The notes below the pieces were generated by a model, which was not told the DNA's origin, ran no database searches, and saw only the letters and a program-made list of their open reading frames with translations. The position numbers were made by a program, and so were the translations under genes. This document shows, in pieces, positions 59,876 through 64,000 of a DNA stretch of 64,000 bases (the stretch's first letter is position 1; the number at the start of each line of letters is the position of its first letter). The stretch covers positions 1,106,001-1,170,000 of the forward strand of contig LSRY02000003.1 in assembly GCA_001643675.2 (NCBI GenBank), given 5' to 3'. Source of the DNA: Monocercomonoides exilis (taxonomy: Eukaryota; Preaxostyla; Oxymonadida; Polymastigidae).

Positions 59876-61098
59876 ATGCAATCGATTTCGTCTGCCTCTC
59901 GTTCGTTTGATTCGCCAACTTCTTCAATTCCCAGGCAGCCTTCATCATCTTCTACGCAAATGTCAAATTATTTTTCTCCTTTTTCATCATTTTCAACTTT
60001 GTCTTCGTCTTCTCATTCTTCTTTGCCTTTTTCTGCTTCTTCACCTTCTCCTCCATAATCATTTTGACATTTTTTCTTGTCTTCTCCATTTCTTGCTTCT
60101 TAATTTCTTTTTACTGCTTCAACTCCTTCCTCTTCATCCCCGGCATCACCTTCAGATGGAATATCTCCAACTTCTCAGGATTTTGAGTCTCCACCCCTAG
60201 ACAAAATACACCAATTATTTTTCAAACTCAATCGGCACCTCGTTCGAGTTCCTGGTCCAAATGCCAAGGATTTTCTCATTCATAAGGAGGAGCAAATGCT
60301 CATTCATCATTGGACTCCTCGACTTCATTTGGGATGTCTTATCTTCTTTTCCCACAGACTGGACCACTTCCAATTTCACAGCAGATCCCATCAAATCGAT
60401 ACAATCGACATCTACAAGGATCATCTTCACAGGGTGTGTCTGTTGGGAATGTTATGCCACTGGGTGCGTCTTCTGCGTCATCTGTTTCATCTGCCTCTGT
60501 GGCTGAGCAGATTCCGTCTGTGATGCCCATCGCAAGCGTTGCTGGAAACCCTCCGCTGACAGACTTCACCATACTTCTAACACAAATGACGCAAGCTTTC
60601 CTGCCTCCTCCTTATCCCCCTCAAATAGCACCATTCTTTTCGCCTTCTGAGCTATTCAACCACACAAATCACTCATCACGCTCGACCTCTTCTGCTCTTT
60701 CATCCAATTCCTCCACGCCCTTTTCTTCTTCATAATCATCATATTCCTCCACTGCATCATCTCATCCACAAAATGAAAGCAATTTTCTTTCGAGTTCTCT
60801 GAAAACACCTCATCCAGCTGGATACCAAACTGATATGAACATCCAAAAACCATCAGCTTTCTGTTGTTTGTCTTCATCTGCAGCATCTGAATATTAAAGC
60901 ATTAATAATAATAATAATAACGGCAATGACAACAACATAAGCAGCAAGAAGACTTCATCAACCGAAATGAGCAAAGGAAAGAAAACAGAAGCTGATGGCA
61001 ACGCAAACACTCAAATCATCAGCATAAACACTACACTATCATCTCGTGATGTTTGATCCACTTCACAAGAATCTTCTTCTTCTTCTTCTTCCTTCTAA
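59876..61098 (+). pseudogene. Ser/Asn-rich low-complexity reading frame, broken
   Basis: From ATG 59876 the frame reads MQSISSASRSFDSPTSSIPR. It is interrupted by TAA (60056), TGA (60065) and TAA (60101). It resumes as FTASTPSSSSPASPSDGISP, then changes frame by one base near the C4 run at about 60195. It continues as NTPIIFQTQSAPRSSSWSK, TAA (60283), GGANAHSSLDSSTSFGMSYL and a long open part to TAA at 60733. Open segments follow to TAA (60895, after AASEY and before SINNNNNNGNDNN), TGA (61054) and TAA (61096). Composition stays coding-like across each break. It sits head-to-head with the USP gene. No family is recognised. It is either a decayed gene or a low-quality stretch. Confidence 0.45.
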
Positions 61099-61365
61099 CT
61101 TTCTTTATTGCCTTCTACACAACCTGCCTCAACATTTCATGATGCCCAATCCCTTTACAGTTTCATTTTGAATCGAAGTGAATTGATTAACGTGTCCAAT
61201 TGCTTATATATGATGATATTCAAACATTATTGAAAAAAAGGAAGATAATAAAAAGGTAATACAAATGATTCACAAATCAAAAGTGTGTTTTTTTTTTCAT
61301 TGTATTTATTTTGTGATTAACATTAATTATTTTGTTTTCCATAATATTTTTCTTTAAGAAGCGAA
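61099..61365. other. AT-rich spacer
   Basis: No gene is seen. It lies directly upstream of the transposase-like gene and would contain its promoter. Confidence 0.4.
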
Positions 61366-64000
61366 ATGATTGGAAACTTTTTTGACTTGCCTCGTGCAAG
61401 CAAAACTCGCAAAGCTGATAAGGTTTTAGAAGCTTTGGAGGCTACTGCGCCGTCTGATCCTGTGGGGTGTTTACTTTATTTTATCTTTCACTACAAAAAA
61501 GGAAAGCCTTTCCAAGAGGCAATCCAGACCCGCTTTGAAGGTTTGCTTTTATATTTTTTTTCCATTAAACAAAAAATTAAATCTATTATGTTATTATAAT
61601 TATAATATTTTCCAATATCTTTTTTAAAAGAAAAAATTACAAGCTCAATTCAAAATATAGGTGAAGTGCGGAAAAGAAGCCCCTCGAACCTTCGTGTTGA
61701 GCTTCTTCGTTGCGTTTCTTCGTCTTTTTCAATTGCGGAATTGAACAAAAACGGCTGGGGCATAACTCCCGGTGAATATTACTATTCACGGGAGAAAAAC
61801 AAAGCCCCAGCACCTACAGCTTTATCAAGCAGTGATAAAGATGTTCTTTCAATTAGAAGTTTTTTTTATTTTTTATTTATATTAATTTTTTTTACATTAA
61901 TTATTTTTATTATTATTTTGTTTATTATTAAAAAAAAAATATGTATTTTTGAATGATATTTATTTTTTTTTAGATGAAAAAGAGTTTCAAACAGCAGAAA
62001 GCTGGCTTTTAAGCCATAGCTCTTGCAGCTGCGAAAACTCGAGAAGGAAAAAAACAAGTTTGATTATTGTTTATATTTTTTTTCAATAAGTTTATTTTAA
62101 ATTATCATAAATTATTGTTTTTGTTGAACTTTCAAACATATATTTAAGCTAACAATATTATAGAAAAACAAAATGCAGAAGTTAAGAAGCGATGTTGTGA
62201 TGTATGTTTTAAAAAAAATAAAAAAGAAGAATTAGAAAAAGAAAATACAGAAAATAAAAAACAAAATGAAATGAAAAAAATAAAAGAAAAAACAAACAAT
62301 AAAAAAAAAGAAACTAAAAAAAAGAATGAAGTGATAATATTAAAAGATGAAAATAAGAAAACACAAAATTATAAAAAAGAAAATGAAAAATTAAAAGAAA
62401 AATTAATAAATAACAATATAAAAAATAAAAAGAGCAAAACAAATATATTTATCGACAATTCAATACTTATAAGCAATAATGAAAATTCAAATTTTATTAA
62501 ACAAAAATTTATCAACACTTCATCATCATTCGTTGACGTGAGTTACGATCGAATCCATTTGAGCACTGGGGGGAGTTCAGTGGCTGCGACAATGAGCACT
62601 GGGGGGAGTTCTGTGGCTGCGACAATGAGCACTGGGAGGAATTTTGGAATGTTAACAAAAGCGAAAATGAACGTTATAATAAATGACTTTTATAATATTG
62701 AAGAAAAGAAAAAAAGAAAAGACAGAAAAGATAAAAAAGAAAATATTGAAAAAAATAAGAAAAATGAAGAATATAAAAATAAAGATAAATTTGAAAAAAG
62801 AGAAAAAAATGAATATTATCTTAAAGAAAAAAATGATACTAAAAAATATACATATATAGAAAATAATAACAATAATACTAATTTTTATTATAATAACCTT
62901 TCAAGTCACAAATTTTCTTTACAAAATTTTTATTCAAATTTAACTTTATGTCATATTGATACTTCTAATTTTTCCCGATTCTATGCTTGTGCTGATGGAC
63001 TTGGAGCAGCGAGCGGGTCATTATCAGATGGACTTGGGGCAGCGAGCGGGGCTAGTTCGGAAGGATTTGGGGATGTTTGCAGGGCTAGTTCGGAAGGATT
63101 TGGGGATGTTTGCAGGGCTGGCATGTTTAATGATGGAAGGGAGGAAAGGGCTTGTGCGTTTGAAGCTGGAGTTGAAATGGAAAGAGAATTAGGTGGTGGA
63201 GGAATTGTGATGGAAGGAGAGTTGGATGGAGGAGAAATTGTGATGGAGGAAGAGTTGGATGGAGGAGAAGGTGGAATGGAGGAAGAGTTGGATGGAGGAG
63301 AAGGTGGAATGGAGGAAGAGTTGGATGGAGGAGAAGGTGGAATGGAGGAAAAGTTGGATGGAGGAAGAGCAGTAATGGGGAGAGCGTTGGATAGAGGGAG
63401 TGATGGTGGGCATGTTGATGGAAATTTAGAAAATAATGTATGTTATTTGAAAAATATGAAAAGAAAAAGAAAGGGCTTTGGAGTTTTTTCTCCAAATGAA
63501 AAAAGATTAATAGAAAAGACAAAAAAAGACTTTTTTTTTGAAATGAAAAAAGATATTAATTTAAAAATGTCTTATTCAACATTCTGCAAAAAAACAAGAA
63601 ATTTTAAAAAATCAAAGAAAAGGACAGATTTATGTGAAATTTGTGAAAGATGAAATTTTTTGGAAAAGAAAAAGAAAGAAATAGAAAGAAAAGGATTGAA
63701 ATTGAGCCAAACTGAAGATGATGAATTGAATTTAATAATTCATCATCGAAAAATGGCCCAACATCAAAGAAACTTCTTTTATGAAAAGAAAGAAAATTTA
63801 AAAAAAAATGAAGTTTTAATTTTAATGGATTTTAAAGAGAATTGGTGTTTACCAATTTCTAATAATGAAACTGGTAAATCATTTTTTAATAAGAAACAAA
63901 TTTCTCATTTGTGTTTTGTTGTTTTTTATGTTGATAATTTCGGAAATCAAAAAAAATGTTGTTTTAATTATTTTTCTGAAATTTTATCTCATGATTATCG
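61366..64000 (+). CDS. Transposase-like multi-exon gene with repeat insertions, in-frame TGA (partial at right edge)
   Basis: Exons: 61366-61540, 61661-61858, 61974-62057 and 62164 onward. Donors are GTTTGC, GTTTTT and GTTTGA, acceptors TATAG, TTTAG and TATAG; phases agree (phase 1 each). The protein starts MIGNFFDLPRASKTRKADKV and has a Cys-rich part (SCSCENSRR, RCCDVCFKK). Next are a long Lys/Glu/Asn-rich helix, 33-bp repeat arrays (62562-63400), then YSTFCKKTRNFKKSKKRTDL and CEICER. TGA follows at 63651-63653, but the same frame stays open to the window edge. It includes HHRKMAQHQRNFFYEKK, LILMDFKENWCLPIS and NYFSEILSHDY. The DFKEN and LSHD words resemble a transposase-like family spread among protists and fungi, recalled from memory only. 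TGA suggests this copy is inactive. Confidence 0.55.
62562..62639 (+). repeat. 33-bp tandem repeat (STGGSSVAATM units)
   Basis: Two full units and a partial third, starting AGCACTGGGGGGAGTTC. The unit is 33 bp, or 11 codons, and stays in frame. It is richer in G/C than the surrounding A-rich coding sequence. Confidence 0.9.
62993..63125 (+). repeat. Two adjoining 33-bp tandem repeats (DGLGAASGSLS and EGFGDVCRASS units)
   Basis: Two units starting GATGGACTTGGAGCAGCG are followed directly by two units starting GAAGGATTTGGGGATGTT. Both have an 11-codon period and are in frame. Confidence 0.9.
63205..63400 (+). repeat. 33-bp tandem repeat (MEEELDGGEGG units)
   Basis: About five units of GAGGAAGAGTTGGATGGAGG-type sequence with 11-codon period and graded divergence at the edges (MEGELDGGEIV, MEEKLDGGRAV). 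Confidence 0.9.

Noticed and set aside
45152-63653. A firm claim that this organism reassigns TAA/TAG
   Set aside because: The longest intact frames contain neither codon internally, TGA also interrupts the same class of genes, and some genes seem to end in TAA or TAG. It is kept only as an open question.
1-64000. CRISPR arrays, rRNA or tRNA genes
   Set aside because: No regularly spaced direct repeats with unique spacers and no recognisable rRNA were seen. No convincing cloverleaf was found by eye, though an AT-rich tRNA could be missed.

Overview
The window is AT-rich nuclear DNA of a microbial eukaryote. It has GT-AG introns (47-372 nt in the models below), long serine and Lys/Glu low-complexity proteins, large parallel beta-helix surface proteins with a degenerate kinase tail, and Merlin/IS1595-like DNA transposons. 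This mix fits an oxymonad-like (Preaxostyla) or related metamonad. That placement rests on gene content only and is tentative.

1-11.2 kb (minus strand): one very large gene. Five exons encode an intact PTEN-type phosphatase with its C2 domain. A well-formed intron then joins in phase to a reading frame with no stop for 2995 codons that runs off the left edge. This frame carries WD40 repeats separated by kilobase-scale Glu/Lys-rich and poly-Ser blocks. Those blocks explain the striking purine/pyrimidine strand switches of the first 9 kb.

12.0-23.6 kb: a cluster of mobile elements. A Merlin-like transposon (B) with a perfect 8-bp target duplication is nested in a second IS1595-like transposon (A1). 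A 58-nt T tract follows. Next is a 5.3-kb element (C) with 1.29-kb terminal inverted repeats, a primase-helicase gene and a small protein gene duplicated in both repeats. Last is a 2.7-kb element (D) with 346-bp inverted repeats and an 8-bp target duplication.

24.4-50 kb: a family of beta-helix membrane proteins. There is one nearly intact giant gene (32.2-41.3 kb: signal peptide, five repeated modules, one membrane helix, pseudokinase). Two decayed relatives lie at 24.5-26.2 and 28.0-30.9 kb. A different beta-helix gene at 45.2-49.9 kb has several in-frame stops. A second, inverted copy of transposon A lies at 42.7-44.2 kb.

50.2-53.8 kb: two four-exon genes on the minus strand (591 aa coiled coil; 194 aa Ser-rich), reconstructed from splice sites. 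55.1-59.9 kb: a USP-type deubiquitinase on the minus strand with one in-frame TAG and two frame changes. 59.9-61.1 kb: a Ser-rich plus-strand frame broken by stops. 61.4-64.0 kb: a four-exon transposase-like gene running off the right edge, carrying several different 33-bp repeat arrays.

Two problems affect interpretation. Several frames are broken by one-base changes beside short homopolymers, which may be assembly errors. Several others carry in-frame TAA/TAG, sometimes TGA, in otherwise coding sequence. These could be decay, error or (less likely) glutamine codons.
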